The translations under genes and the position numbers were made by a program. Shown here piece after piece: positions 33,507 through 42,881 of a stretch of DNA of 64,000 nucleotides. Below the pieces are notes generated by a model. The model was not told where the DNA came from. It saw only the letters and a program-made list of their open reading frames with translations, and searched no databases. Location: the NCBI RefSeq assembly GCF_006874645.1, contig NZ_CP030082.1, positions 1,302,001 through 1,366,000 of the forward strand, read 5' to 3'. The DNA comes from Bdellovibrio sp. ZAP7 (GTDB lineage Bacteria; Bdellovibrionota; Bdellovibrionia; Bdellovibrionales; Bdellovibrionaceae). The stretch's first letter is position 1, and each line of letters starts with the position of its first letter.

Positions 33507-35225
33507 ATGGTAAGTGTTGACCTTATGGCCGTATCGGTACTTTTGGTGCTTTTAAATATTTTAATTTTTGTGACGACAGTGGTAACGATCACGTACGTGA
33601 TTCCTTACCGTAAAATGGCACCGATTCGTTGGCTTCTGCTGTTGAGTGCTTCATTCTGTGTGGTTTCGTTTTGCACTTTGGTCGTTTACGTCAGCGATGA
33701 CTTTCATACAAAAACTTTATTTGCGCGTTTCAGATTTTTTGGGCTGGGGTTGATGACCCCGGCCTGGCTCTTATTTTTAAGCACCGTCTTTGGCCGATGG
33801 AACTGGCTGCAAAAAAGGCTGGTAACTGGCGCGGTATTTTTGCCAGGCGTTTGCACGTTCCTATTTACTTTGATTCCCCCTTGCAGAGACTGGGTGGTTA
33901 CTGACTTTAAAGAGTATTCCGCCTATGGCTTAGTGACGGCACAATACAGTGGCGGCGCCTGGTTTATGCTGCATTATGTGTGGGCCATGTCGTTAGTGAT
34001 GACGTCTTTGATTTTGGGAATTTATATTTTCGTCAAGGAAAGTGGAATTCGTCGTCGGCAAGTTTCTGTTTTATTGGCGGGAAGTATTTTGGCGGCGGCA
34101 GTTGATATCTACTGCGTTCTAACAAATTCGCCATTGCGCTGGATGATGATTTCCAGTGGAACATTTTTGTTGAGTCAGGCAGGTATCATCTATGCGGTGC
34201 TCGCGCACCGTTTGTTGAATGTGGCGCCACTTGCAATGATGCGGATTTTTCAAAATCTACCGGATCCCGTTATTGTCGTTGATAATCTGAACGTTATTCG
34301 CGGTGCCAACAAAGCGGCTCTTCGTGTTTTTGGATTGGTGAAAGATGTGGTGGGGCAAAATATTGAGGATGCTCTGCCAAAGATTTCCTTAAGTGCGGGT
34401 GAGTTATCGATCGCTGACGAATTTGATGACGTTCATTTTTTCAATCTAAGCATTGAACGTTTAGATCATGAGACGAACAACGAATCCGGCCGAATTTTAT
34501 TTTTTCGCCAAATCACCGTGCAAAAGGGAATAGAAGCTCGCTTAAACGAGAATATGGAATTTAAGGCTCGCTTGTTGGCGCTGATCGCGCATGATCTTTC
34601 GGGATACATGGAAGGTCAGATGTTGCTTTCCCAATCCATTCAAGATGATTTAAGTCTGGAGCTTCGTAATCGCACGGATATGCTGATTGATTCCACTTTC
34701 GCATCAAAAGGATTTGTTAATAACATCATGAGTTGGGTCAAAACGCAGGGCAATTCATTTGAAGTTATTAAAAGACCCTTTGAGTGGAACGCGCTTATCA
34801 GTGAGTGCATCGAGCAGGTTGCGACTCAGGCCAAGATGCGAAAAGTTGTTTTGACGTTTGAATCGAATTGCCGGCCTTTGGTTACGGACGGGGATTCAGA
34901 AATGCTTTCATCTGTTGTCAGAAATCTTTTGTGGAATGCAATACGTGCCTCCAGTGAGGGCAGTGTTATCTTCGTGTCATTAATGATTGTGAAGGGTGAA
35001 GTCGATGTGGTTGTTAAAGACCAAGGCGTAGGAATGACGAATGAGCAGTTGGAGGCCCTGCGGTTTAGCTCAGGATCCTTTGCTTTGAACGACTATTCGA
35101 AAGGGCAGGGATTTGGCATTGGCTTGATGATCGTGCGTCACTTTATCAAACTTCATGGTGGAACTTTTCTGATATCTTCTGATCTAGGTGTGGGAACCGA
35201 GGTTTCTTTTAGAATTCCCCTTTAA
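33507..35225 (+). CDS. Membrane sensor histidine kinase (7TM N-terminal region, PAS)
   Basis: 572 residues. Seven N-terminal membrane helices match the histidine-kinase N-terminal 7TM input domain. A PAS-like segment follows (FQNLPDPVIVVDNLNVIRGANKAALRVFG). Then come the H box with His362 (LIAHDLSG), N box (VVRNLLWNAIRA), G1 (VVKDQGVGM) and G2 (GQGFGIGLMIV). All catalytic boxes are intact. The 3' end overlaps the convergent response regulator by 42 bp. Confidence 0.9.
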   Translation: MVSVDLMAVSVLLVLLNILIFVTTVVTITYVIPYRKMAPIRWLLLLSASFCVVSFCTLVVYVSDDFHTKTLFARFRFFGLGLMTPAWLLFLSTVFGRWNWLQKRLVTGAVFLPGVCTFLFTLIPPCRDWVVTDFKEYSAYGLVTAQYSGGAWFMLHYVWAMSLVMTSLILGIYIFVKESGIRRRQVSVLLAGSILAAAVDIYCVLTNSPLRWMMISSGTFLLSQAGIIYAVLAHRLLNVAPLAMMRIFQNLPDPVIVVDNLNVIRGANKAALRVFGLVKDVVGQNIEDALPKISLSAGELSIADEFDDVHFFNLSIERLDHETNNESGRILFFRQITVQKGIEARLNENMEFKARLLALIAHDLSGYMEGQMLLSQSIQDDLSLELRNRTDMLIDSTFASKGFVNNIMSWVKTQGNSFEVIKRPFEWNALISECIEQVATQAKMRKVVLTFESNCRPLVTDGDSEMLSSVVRNLLWNAIRASSEGSVIFVSLMIVKGEVDVVVKDQGVGMTNEQLEALRFSSGSFALNDYSKGQGFGIGLMIVRHFIKLHGGTFLISSDLGVGTEVSFRIPL

Positions 35226-35834
35226 AAACCACGCGATCATTTCAGCGGTGTTACGTGCGCCACTTTTGTTCATGATGCGCACCCGGTAGGTTTTGATGGT
35301 CGTGATTGAGCAATCCATTTTAAGTGCAATTTCCGCACTGGTAAGCCCCTCAACAATAAACGTCAGAACTTGGTATTCACGTTTGGTCAAGGCAGCTCCG
35401 CCATGGCCTTCAAGCAGTAATTTAATTCCGGTGTCCATATAAGTGGCACCCGGTGAGTGCATCACGAAATCAAGAGCACTTTCAATATTTGCAGAGGAGT
35501 TGTTTTTTTGAAGCAAGCCGCTGATGCCGGCCTTAAAAGCTTGCTGCAATAAGTGAGTGTCCGTTGACGCTGTCAGAACAAATATTTGGCAGGTTGGTTT
35601 GATCTCACGAATGGACTGGATCACTTCCAAGCCTTGCATTTTCGGAAGTCCCAGGTCGATAAATACTAAATCCGGAAGGCTTGCTTTGAAAAGTTCAAGG
35701 GCTGTTTCTCCTGTCGTGGCAGTTTGAATGATGACTTGATTGTGTAGCTTTTTACGCAAGATGGATTCAATACCCAGTAAACTGATATAGTGGTCATCAC
35801 AAAGAATAATCCTGGACGGAGCATTTGCTAGCAT
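35184..35834 (-). CDS. NarL/FixJ-type response regulator
   Basis: 216 residues. The receiver domain has acidic pair DD (LCDDHY), phospho-acceptor Asp60 (VFIDLGLP), Thr/Ser switch (VLTAST) and Lys (LLQKNN). The LuxR-type HTH is LTKREYQVLTFIVEGLTSAEIALKMDCSITTIKTYRVRIMNKSG. Probably the partner of the adjacent kinase, though encoded on the opposite strand and sharing its 3' end, which is unusual for a cognate pair. Confidence 0.9.
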   Translation of the reverse strand: MLANAPSRIILCDDHYISLLGIESILRKKLHNQVIIQTATTGETALELFKASLPDLVFIDLGLPKMQGLEVIQSIREIKPTCQIFVLTASTDTHLLQQAFKAGISGLLQKNNSSANIESALDFVMHSPGATYMDTGIKLLLEGHGGAALTKREYQVLTFIVEGLTSAEIALKMDCSITTIKTYRVRIMNKSGARNTAEMIAWFLKGNSKRNLGSHT

Positions 35835-35948
35835 GGATTCACACTAACATGGTGGTAATCCCCGACCAAATCTTTTGTGCTAGATTCGGTCTCGGTTCCT
35901 GGCGGTCCAAGGTCCAGGAATGTTAACTTAAATGTGTTTATTTTTTTC

Positions 35949-35975
35949 TAAAACTTTATCAGCTAATGCCGATAA
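35949..35975 (+). promoter_or_regulatory. Consensus sigma-28 (FliA) promoter for the M16 protease
   Basis: TAAA (35949-35952), exactly 15 bases, then GCCGATAA (35968-35975): all 12 consensus positions match. Transcription would begin around 35982, at or next to the ATG at 35983. Confidence 0.75.
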
Positions 35976-35982
35976 AGAGGGA

Positions 35983-37980
35983 ATGAAAAAATTAATCATG
36001 ACAATGTTTGTGATCGTTCTTGCACAACACTCTTATGCCGCGGAAATTGGCGAAGATCCTTATAGGAAAATCGAGCACATCACTTTAAAAAACGGAATGC
36101 AGGTTTTCTTGGCTCCTAGTGAAGAGGCCACAACGACAGAACTTCGATTGGAAGTTGGTGTTGGTTGGGAAGTCGAGCGTCAAGGTGAGTACGGGATGTC
36201 GCACTTGCTTGAGCACGTTTTGTTTCGGGATAAGCAGCTTAAAGATGAAATGACTTATTTGCAGTTGATTAAAGAAGCGGGTGGCAGTGCCAATGGGACG
36301 ACGATGCCTCGTCAAACTGCTTACTTTGGATCTATTCCTGCAAAAAAGGGCACTTGGTTGCTTGAAAGCTTCGGTAAGATGATTCTTGAACCCAGCATTA
36401 TTCCTGAATACGTAGAAAAAGAAAAAGGTACGGTCGAACTTGAGATCGGCCGCCCAGGTCCTATCTCTGAAACATTGGGTTTTAATCCAATGGACTATAT
36501 CTATCCGGCATATTTCAAAGGTCCAAGCTTTATGAAGAGTGAGTTTGGAATCTCTGATAACGATGATAAATTCACTCGCACGGAAGAACAGCTTTCCAAT
36601 CGCCGTCTGCAAGTGGATCAGCTGAAAACGCACTATGCTGATTGGTATTACCCGGCAAACATGAAGCTTTTCGTGGCCGGTAAATTCGATCGCGCCCAAG
36701 TTATGGCCGAGATCGATAAACGGTGGGCAAGTATGCCAGCCCGAGAAGGCAAAAAGCTAAAAGCTCCACCAACACCAAAACCCGCAGATCGCCCTTATGT
36801 TCGCCGTATTTTGTGGGAAGACACGCCGTATGTCTATATCGGTGGTAAAGCTTGGAATAGATCATTTAAGGACATCGTTATTGCAGCCTCTTATATGGAC
36901 TTTCTTTCGCATCGTTTGATGAAGGAAATTCGTAACGTCAAAGGCCAGACTTATTCTGCGAGAAGCTTTGATTACTACTCGTATGGTTATGGATATGGCG
37001 CTTTACAATTCCAAACTCCTAAGGAGCATCTGCAAGAGAATGTCGATATCGCAAAATCATATTTGCAAAACGAAGCTCGTGACGGAAAATTCACCGAAGC
37101 GCAAATGAAAGAAGCGATCACTCTGTATCTTTCCGAATATCAACTGATGGGTCGTGACGCTGAAAAGATGATGCATCTTGCTGGTAATTATGAAAATCAA
37201 CTTGTCGAGTATGGCTCTTTCAAGTCGCCATTCGAGATTCTTCAAAATGTCACCTTGGAAGACTATAATAAGAGCCTGCAAGCAACGTTTGATGAAAAGC
37301 ATGCCTATGACGTGGTTTATACTCCGGCGATGTTTTTCTCCTTCGACGTTTATGTGATGTATTTCCTGGTGGCGGTGGGCTCATTCATTGGGTTGCGTAG
37401 ACTGTTTACAAAACCCTTTGCTCATGATCGCCTGCAATGGATTCGTAAAGTTAAGTATCCTCCAGTGAAAGCTTTGGAAGCCCTGGGTGTGATTGTTATG
37501 TATTACGGGGTTATTCACACGCAACTATTCCTAAGCTCTCTGTTCACGAGCTCGCAGTTCGTGCAGTCGCATTTATTCTTGTCACAATATGTGTATGGGG
37601 CCGTGTGGATGTTTGCGACGATTCTGGTCGCACAGGGTGTGTTCTCGTTGATGCCAAGAAAGCTTATGGTGGTTGATGGTAAGCTGATGATCAAGAGTCT
37701 AACTTACTATTCGAAAGTTATTCCTTTGGATCAGATCGCGAAGGTTGAGTCCTTTAACTACTTTAAGAAGGCCTTTAATTTTAAACTTTGGATCAAGCAA
37801 GTGAACTTCAGATACTTCTTTGTGAACCCAATGTTCTGGCAAAAAGGTCTGATGATTGAACTGAAGAATGGGAAGGCCTATTACTTCAGCGTGAATGACG
37901 CCGAAAAGTCCTGCAAAGAGTTGGTAGGACTCCTCCCAGGCAAAGATAAAACAGACGGCGAGATTTCTAAAGCCGCTTAA
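35983..37980 (+). CDS. M16 zinc metallopeptidase with C-terminal membrane domain
   Basis: 665 residues from ATG 35983. Signal peptide ends near SYAAE. The inverted zinc motif His74-x2-Glu77-His78 (HLLEH) and the downstream acidic segment (EKEKGTVELEIG) make an active M16 domain. An M16-like C-terminal half (IGGKAWNRSFKD...) follows. The last ~200 residues add three membrane helices and a PH-like tail (KLMVVDGKLMIKSLTYYSKVIPLDQIAKVE), not usual in M16 enzymes. Membrane-tethered periplasmic protease. A consensus FliA promoter abuts the start, so expression in the motile attack phase is inferred. Confidence 0.88.
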   Translation: MKKLIMTMFVIVLAQHSYAAEIGEDPYRKIEHITLKNGMQVFLAPSEEATTTELRLEVGVGWEVERQGEYGMSHLLEHVLFRDKQLKDEMTYLQLIKEAGGSANGTTMPRQTAYFGSIPAKKGTWLLESFGKMILEPSIIPEYVEKEKGTVELEIGRPGPISETLGFNPMDYIYPAYFKGPSFMKSEFGISDNDDKFTRTEEQLSNRRLQVDQLKTHYADWYYPANMKLFVAGKFDRAQVMAEIDKRWASMPAREGKKLKAPPTPKPADRPYVRRILWEDTPYVYIGGKAWNRSFKDIVIAASYMDFLSHRLMKEIRNVKGQTYSARSFDYYSYGYGYGALQFQTPKEHLQENVDIAKSYLQNEARDGKFTEAQMKEAITLYLSEYQLMGRDAEKMMHLAGNYENQLVEYGSFKSPFEILQNVTLEDYNKSLQATFDEKHAYDVVYTPAMFFSFDVYVMYFLVAVGSFIGLRRLFTKPFAHDRLQWIRKVKYPPVKALEALGVIVMYYGVIHTQLFLSSLFTSSQFVQSHLFLSQYVYGAVWMFATILVAQGVFSLMPRKLMVVDGKLMIKSLTYYSKVIPLDQIAKVESFNYFKKAFNFKLWIKQVNFRYFFVNPMFWQKGLMIELKNGKAYYFSVNDAEKSCKELVGLLPGKDKTDGEISKAA

Positions 37981-37984
37981 AACG

Positions 37985-38017
37985 AAAAAAGCCAGAGTCT
38001 CCTCTGGCTTTTCTTTT
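37985..38017. terminator. Bidirectional terminator between M16 and endonuclease I genes
   Basis: GCCAGAG (37991-37997) pairs with CTCTGGC (38002-38008), extended by A-rich and T-rich arms on each side. Confidence 0.88.
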
Positions 38018-38032
38018 TTCGCGATTCAGCGA

Positions 38033-38902
38033 TTAGAACTTATTAATTTTATCAACCAATTCAGGGTAGTCGATGAACGGGTTTCTGTTACCTTGAACAG
38101 CTAGGATCGCATTGTTGCGAGCCATTTCTTCTTCGTCCACTGGATCTTCTTTATCCCATTTACGCAAGAAAGCTTCTTGGCGTGGGCTGATTGGCAAGCT
38201 GTAGTGTACAGAGAAATAGAACAATGCACGAGCTACGTTCCCTTTGTGAGCTTGAGGTGGTTCGAAAACATCTGCTCCGCCACCGCCTTTTGGCTTACCG
38301 AAACGAGCTACTGGGCATTTCAATGTTTTGTTATCTTTTTCCACTTCACCGAACTCGTAGTTACCACGAGTAGAGTTCATTTCGTTGTCTGTTGGGTACA
38401 AGTGATGCAAATCAGATTTTTGCATTGCCACGTTGAACTGACCAGAGAAACGGCTTTGTGGCCATGTGTGCTCTGTGTTCAAGATGTTGCCATCTGGGTA
38501 TTTACCTGGAGCTGGTCCACGACCAGAAGCAAATTCAGATTCAGTTCTGTAAACTTGGCAATAAACGTCTGGAAGGGCGTATTGGCCGTTTACTTTAGTC
38601 AAATAGTAAGTGCCCATCAACCAAGCGCGTGCACCATCATAACCAAGAGAGATATGTTGGTAGCAACCTTCGCCAGAGCAGTTTTCAGAAATTTTGTCGT
38701 AACCGTTTGCAACTTGTTTGTGTTGGTTGCGAAGGATGTAAGCGATTCTGCTTTTCAAAGCTTCGTTAGAAGCACCGTTAGCAAGATCTTGATAGAATTC
38801 TTCACCGTAGTAAGAAATTCCGTGAGAAAGGGGGGCGGCATTGATCGAGATCGCGAAGAACATCGAGCAAACAACTAGAACTAAAGAAAGCATTGCTTTC
38901 AT
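38033..38902 (-). CDS. endA: Secreted endonuclease I
   Basis: 289 residues. Signal peptide ends at about INAAPL. The EndA/NucM fold is clear: NTEHTWPQSRF (catalytic His and metal ligands), KSDLHHLYPTDNEMNSTRGNYEFGEV, and a C-terminal YFSVHYSLPISPRQEAFLRKW. A Cys pair (CSGEGC) may form a disulfide. Degrades double-stranded DNA in the periplasm or outside. In a predator, digestion of prey DNA is the probable use. ATG 38902 is chosen because GGAGG lies just upstream. Confidence 0.92.
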   Translation of the reverse strand: MKAMLSLVLVVCSMFFAISINAAPLSHGISYYGEEFYQDLANGASNEALKSRIAYILRNQHKQVANGYDKISENCSGEGCYQHISLGYDGARAWLMGTYYLTKVNGQYALPDVYCQVYRTESEFASGRGPAPGKYPDGNILNTEHTWPQSRFSGQFNVAMQKSDLHHLYPTDNEMNSTRGNYEFGEVEKDNKTLKCPVARFGKPKGGGGADVFEPPQAHKGNVARALFYFSVHYSLPISPRQEAFLRKWDKEDPVDEEEMARNNAILAVQGNRNPFIDYPELVDKINKF

Positions 38903-39143
38903 GGGACCTCCATAGACAGGCATTTAACGGTGCCCGGTAGATACGCGATTCCATATTAATCGCTTATATGCGGTTTATCTTGCCCAATGGTTTGTCCCAT
39001 CATCCAAAAAGAGGCAACTATCATTTCAAAATTGTTAAGGCCATGGGCGTCAATTGTGTAACAGATGAGCCGAACTAACGTTAAAACACAAATGAGCGTT
39101 AAAAATCTTAACAAAACGCTGACGTAGTCAACAGCGCTGCGAT

Positions 39144-39923
39144 CTACTCGTAGAATTCGACTTTCTTTTCCTCAAGATCTGTTTGCTCAAGTAGCACCCT
39201 CAAAAAAATTGTTGTCGATTTTCGATCATAGTTCGTGATCTTCCATGAGAAGCCATCTTTGAATTTGATCACGTAGAGCGGATAGTTTGAAACCGACTGG
39301 TTCGGAGCGATCTGTTTGGCGGCGACAATGATTTCTTCAACTTGGTCGTAAGTGTATGTGTGAGATTTAAATGAAAAGAAGCTGTTAAGAATAATGCGAT
39401 CTTCACGAAGATAGGAAATATCTCTTAGCATATTCATATAGACTGCAAGGCAGACGACTGCGCCCCATTTAAGCGCGTAAGGATAAAGTTTCTCCTCATC
39501 AAAGCCCTGCTTTTTTGCGTAAAGATAGCGCAGGATTTGGTAGTCGTGTTCACCATATTTTTTGCGTAAGATAATCGCGACCAAAGAGGGCATGCTAAGA
39601 AGTGCGTAAAAGAACGCGGGAATTGCAATAGCCATCTCTCCGACATGGTCGATCGCTAAAAATTTTGGCTGTAAGCTTAGATAGACATACCGAAGGTTGC
39701 CCAAGACATACACAAGTAAAAAACCTGTTATTGTCACAAGCACCACATAAAGGGCCAAAGAGAGAAATAAAATTTCGCTTAGCTGATTTCTGTGCGCATC
39801 TGTCACTTGCGACTCATCAATTGGGATCGGTCCCATCGAAGTTGTGTTTCGCATTAGCCAGTAAAATCCAAACGTCAAAAATCCTGTGAGCAGGGCCAGA
39901 CTGATATCATAAACCAAATTCAT
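39144..39923 (-). CDS. Four-helix membrane protein with C-terminal PH-like region
   Basis: 259 residues, no family recognised. Hydrophobic segments: VYDISLALLTGFLTFGFYWLM, EILFLSLALYVVLVTITGFLLVYVL, MAIAIPAFFYALLSMPSLVAIIL and WGAVVCLAVYMNML. The C-terminal region (DRIILNSFFSFKSHTYTYDQVEEIIVA... YVIKFKDGFSWKITNYD) looks like a bacterial PH-type domain. GAGGA precedes the ATG. The 241 bp between it and endA hold no gene or clear terminator. Confidence 0.65.
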   Translation of the reverse strand: MNLVYDISLALLTGFLTFGFYWLMRNTTSMGPIPIDESQVTDAHRNQLSEILFLSLALYVVLVTITGFLLVYVLGNLRYVYLSLQPKFLAIDHVGEMAIAIPAFFYALLSMPSLVAIILRKKYGEHDYQILRYLYAKKQGFDEEKLYPYALKWGAVVCLAVYMNMLRDISYLREDRIILNSFFSFKSHTYTYDQVEEIIVAAKQIAPNQSVSNYPLYVIKFKDGFSWKITNYDRKSTTIFLRVLLEQTDLEEKKVEFYE

Positions 39924-40086
39924 TTCTTAGTCCTCGGGATGAACGCTTTCAATTTCACTTTCTAAGTGTATGCATAAAATACTTAATAAACAATATGCTG
40001 TTGTGTCGAAGTGGGGGTAAATATTAAAAGGCTTCTAGCCCGGGATATAGCTGGCGATCGAGGGAGATCAATGATACGTTTCCTTT

Positions 40087-40701
40087 ATGGAAAAACCTTT
40101 CTCTCCCGCGGCTGATCGTAATAAAGAACCTATTTTGGAAGTGCTTAAGAAAGTGCTTCGTCCTGAAGACCAAGTTTTGTTGGAAGTGGGATCGGGGAGG
40201 GGTCAGCATGCTATTTATTTGGCGCCGTTTTTTCCTAAAACAACTTGGCAGCCAACTGAAACGAGTGAAAACCTGCCGATGCTAAGGGAAGCCATCAAAG
40301 AGTCGGGGATTCGTAATATCAGAACTCCGTACCGTCTTAAAATTGGCGAAGATGATTTTCCGATTCGTACCTATGACGTGGTTTTGACGGTGAATACCTT
40401 TCACATCATGCATTGGAAAGAGTGTAAGTCCTTTATCAAACTGATCAGTGGTCGCTTGGAAGAAGGCGGCAAAGTTCTGATTTATGGACCGTTTAACTAT
40501 AATGGCAAGTTCACAACTCCTAGCAACGAAGAGTTTGATAAGACTTTGAAAGAGAAGGATCCACAAAGTGGGATTCGCTCTTTTGAGGATGTACTGGCTG
40601 CGATGTTTAAGAATGGCTTTGAGTTGATCAAAGACTATGAAATGCCGTCCAATAACCGCATGCTTTATTTCCGTCGCTTAAAATTCATCAGCAAACGTTA
40701 A
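40087..40701 (+). CDS. DUF938 SAM-dependent methyltransferase-like protein
   Basis: 204 residues. SAM-binding motif I LLEVGSGRGQHAIYLA, acidic motif II region (WQPTETSENLPML), then YDVVLTVNTFHIMHW and GGKVLIYGPFNYNGKFTTPSN, the DUF938 signature. Substrate unknown. Weak ribosome site. Confidence 0.88.
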   Translation: MEKPFSPAADRNKEPILEVLKKVLRPEDQVLLEVGSGRGQHAIYLAPFFPKTTWQPTETSENLPMLREAIKESGIRNIRTPYRLKIGEDDFPIRTYDVVLTVNTFHIMHWKECKSFIKLISGRLEEGGKVLIYGPFNYNGKFTTPSNEEFDKTLKEKDPQSGIRSFEDVLAAMFKNGFELIKDYEMPSNNRMLYFRRLKFISKR

Positions 40702-40736
40702 GATAAGCCGAAGCAAGACCAAAGTATCGCATCACA

Positions 40737-40758
40737 ATGAGACCCGATTCGGTCTCAT
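40737..40758. terminator. Hairpin after the DUF938 gene
   Basis: ATGAGACC-CGATTC-GGTCTCAT (8-bp stem, 6-nt loop) is followed by AAAGTTTTTAAT. It is probably the terminator of the methyltransferase gene. Its GAGACC/GGTCTC arms could also be an operator for the next operon, whose start is 67 bases downstream. Confidence 0.5.
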
Positions 40759-40824
40759 AAAGTTTTTAATGTTTACACGGATGGATGCCGAAGAGTTAGG
40801 ACCACTAACAAGGAGCGTTCCCGC

Positions 40825-41799
40825 GTGGAAACAGCATCTTCGACCACTTCATCTTCTCAATCGGGCCGCTTTAGTCTGGAATTCACGGGCAAGGGTTCTG
40901 AACTTGCCCTGATCATGCTAAAAAATCTTTTTCTGACGATCATCACTTTAGGGATCTATCGTCCTTGGGCTAAAACAAATTTCCGTCGTTACTTGTGGGA
41001 AAACGTGCAGTTTATGGGGGACCGTGCCGCTTACGTGGGGACGGGTGAAGAACTGTTTTACGGTTGGTTGAAGCTTTTTGCGATCATCGCCGCTCTTTTT
41101 GGGGTGAGCAACATCGTCAAAGTGGTGGCGCCTTTTTTGTCGGTGCCATTAAGTATCGCGGGTATGTTTTTGTGGGCTTTCGTATTTGCGATAGCGACGT
41201 ATTCGGGTCTTCGATACCGTCTGTCGCGTACAACCTGGAGACAAGTTCGCTTTGGTGTGGATAAAGACAAAGAACAAACGAAAGCCTTTTTAAGACTTTA
41301 CGCTAAAGGGGTTTTGTTTTCGATCCTGACGTTGGGTTTTTACTATTCTTACTTTCAAAATCAAAAAAGAGCTTTCTTGGTAAACCGTATGCGTTTCGGG
41401 ACTGTCCATTTCTCTTATGATGGCACGGACAAAGATTATTTCGTTCTAAATGCCAAAGGTCTTTTGTTATCCATTATCACTTTGGGTTTCTATGGCCCAT
41501 GGTACATGGCTAGTGTCATGAGATTTAAAATGGAGCACACACAATTTCAGGGTGCTCGCATGGAATTCACGATGTCTGGTAAAGACATCTTCTTTTGCAC
41601 TTTGATTGCTTACCTGGGCGCAATTTTTTCTTTCGGTTTGGCAGTGCCTTGGATATTTGCTTGGGGCCTTGGTAAAATCGTTGAAAATATCCATGTTGTT
41701 GGAGATGTTGATTTCGCCCAAGTCCATAGTATGAAAAGCGATGGCAGTGCTTTGGCCGATGATATCGTCGCCGAATACGATCTGGATCTAGGTTTCTAA
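40825..41799 (+). CDS. YjgN-family (DUF898) membrane protein
   Basis: 324 residues beginning with GTG behind AAGGAG. The DUF898 repeat NLFLTIITLGIYRPWAKTNFRRYLWEN recurs as AKGVLFSILTLGFYYSYFQNQKRAFLVNRMRFG and AKGLLLSIITLGFYGPWYMASVMRFKMEHTQF, so it is built of three related units. Six or more membrane helices. The family often sits next to an M48 peptidase, as here (next gene starts 3 bp after). Function unknown. Confidence 0.88.
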   Translation: METASSTTSSSQSGRFSLEFTGKGSELALIMLKNLFLTIITLGIYRPWAKTNFRRYLWENVQFMGDRAAYVGTGEELFYGWLKLFAIIAALFGVSNIVKVVAPFLSVPLSIAGMFLWAFVFAIATYSGLRYRLSRTTWRQVRFGVDKDKEQTKAFLRLYAKGVLFSILTLGFYYSYFQNQKRAFLVNRMRFGTVHFSYDGTDKDYFVLNAKGLLLSIITLGFYGPWYMASVMRFKMEHTQFQGARMEFTMSGKDIFFCTLIAYLGAIFSFGLAVPWIFAWGLGKIVENIHVVGDVDFAQVHSMKSDGSALADDIVAEYDLDLGF

Positions 41800-41802
41800 T
41801 CA

Positions 41803-42864
41803 ATGAGATCTTATCGCGCTAAGTACTTTGACGGAGAAACTCCCTCGTCAGTGGAAGTTTTGGTAAAAATAAACGAAGCCGTTCTGGAAATCTCCAAGGA
41901 TGGCCGTTTACTTGATACCTGGCCGCTTAAATTGCTTCATCGTGATCCCGTACATATTTCAGTGATCGTTATCCTATGCCAAGGGGAGCCCGATGCTCGC
42001 CTGGAAATTTTGGAAAAGGACTTCCTGGAAGAACCACAATTAAAAGTAAAATTTAAAAAAGAACAGCCGCTGCAGTTTAAGAAAAGTCAGGTTGCCCTGT
42101 GGTTATCAGCTTTGGTTGTTGCGGTGGGCGTGGTATTTTTAGCTGTAAAACCCGTGACCAAGATGATTGCACGAAATATCAGCCACGCCCGTGAAAAACA
42201 GATGCTGGGCGCGATCACTCAATTACGACCACCCACGATGTGTCAACTTTCGGTTTCTCAGGGGATTGCGTTTGAAAAAATGCTTTCTAAAGTTTATCCG
42301 CTTCAAGAAGGCGATAAAGACCTGGGAATTGAATTTCATATCATTAAGAATGCCCAAGTAAATGCCTTCGCACTTCCTGGGGCACAGATCTGGATCCTAA
42401 GCGGACTGCTAGAAAAAGCCCAAAGCCCGGAAGAGATTGTCGGAGTTTTGGCCCATGAGATCGAACACGTTAAGCAACGCCATATTTTGGAATCTATCGT
42501 GCGCAGTACGCTTTTAACGTCGTTGATGGCGATTTCAGTGGGTGATGCTTCGGCCGTGTTGGTGGTGGATCCGCAGACTGCTTCGCAAATCTTTACTTTG
42601 AGTTTTGATCGCGAGATGGAAGCAAGCGCTGACAAAGGTGCTTTAAGTCGCCTGCGTCAGTCCAAAGTTTCCACGCAAGGGATCATTGATTTGTTTAAAC
42701 GCCTTGATGAAACGGGGCCTGCGTCTAAGATTCCAGAATTTATTTCTACTCACCCGGCCGGTAAAGCCCGCATTGAAATGTTTGAGCCTTATTCGATCGC
42801 TGCTGACAATAAACCGATTTTAACTTCAGAAGAGTGGAAAGATTTGAAGCGCGCCTGCCATTAA
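41803..42864 (+). CDS. M48-family zinc metallopeptidase
   Basis: 353 residues. An N-terminal DUF-like cytosolic domain is followed by a membrane helix (VALWLSALVVAVGVVFLAVKP) and the peptidase domain with HEIEH (His218-Glu219-x2-His222). A third ligand region SFDREMEASADKGAL follows. Resembles Oma1/BepA-like M48 enzymes facing the periplasm. Co-transcribed with the YjgN gene, suggesting a joint envelope function. Confidence 0.9.
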   Translation: MRSYRAKYFDGETPSSVEVLVKINEAVLEISKDGRLLDTWPLKLLHRDPVHISVIVILCQGEPDARLEILEKDFLEEPQLKVKFKKEQPLQFKKSQVALWLSALVVAVGVVFLAVKPVTKMIARNISHAREKQMLGAITQLRPPTMCQLSVSQGIAFEKMLSKVYPLQEGDKDLGIEFHIIKNAQVNAFALPGAQIWILSGLLEKAQSPEEIVGVLAHEIEHVKQRHILESIVRSTLLTSLMAISVGDASAVLVVDPQTASQIFTLSFDREMEASADKGALSRLRQSKVSTQGIIDLFKRLDETGPASKIPEFISTHPAGKARIEMFEPYSIAADNKPILTSEEWKDLKRACH

Positions 42865-42881
42865 GGTATGTTTAAGGTGCA

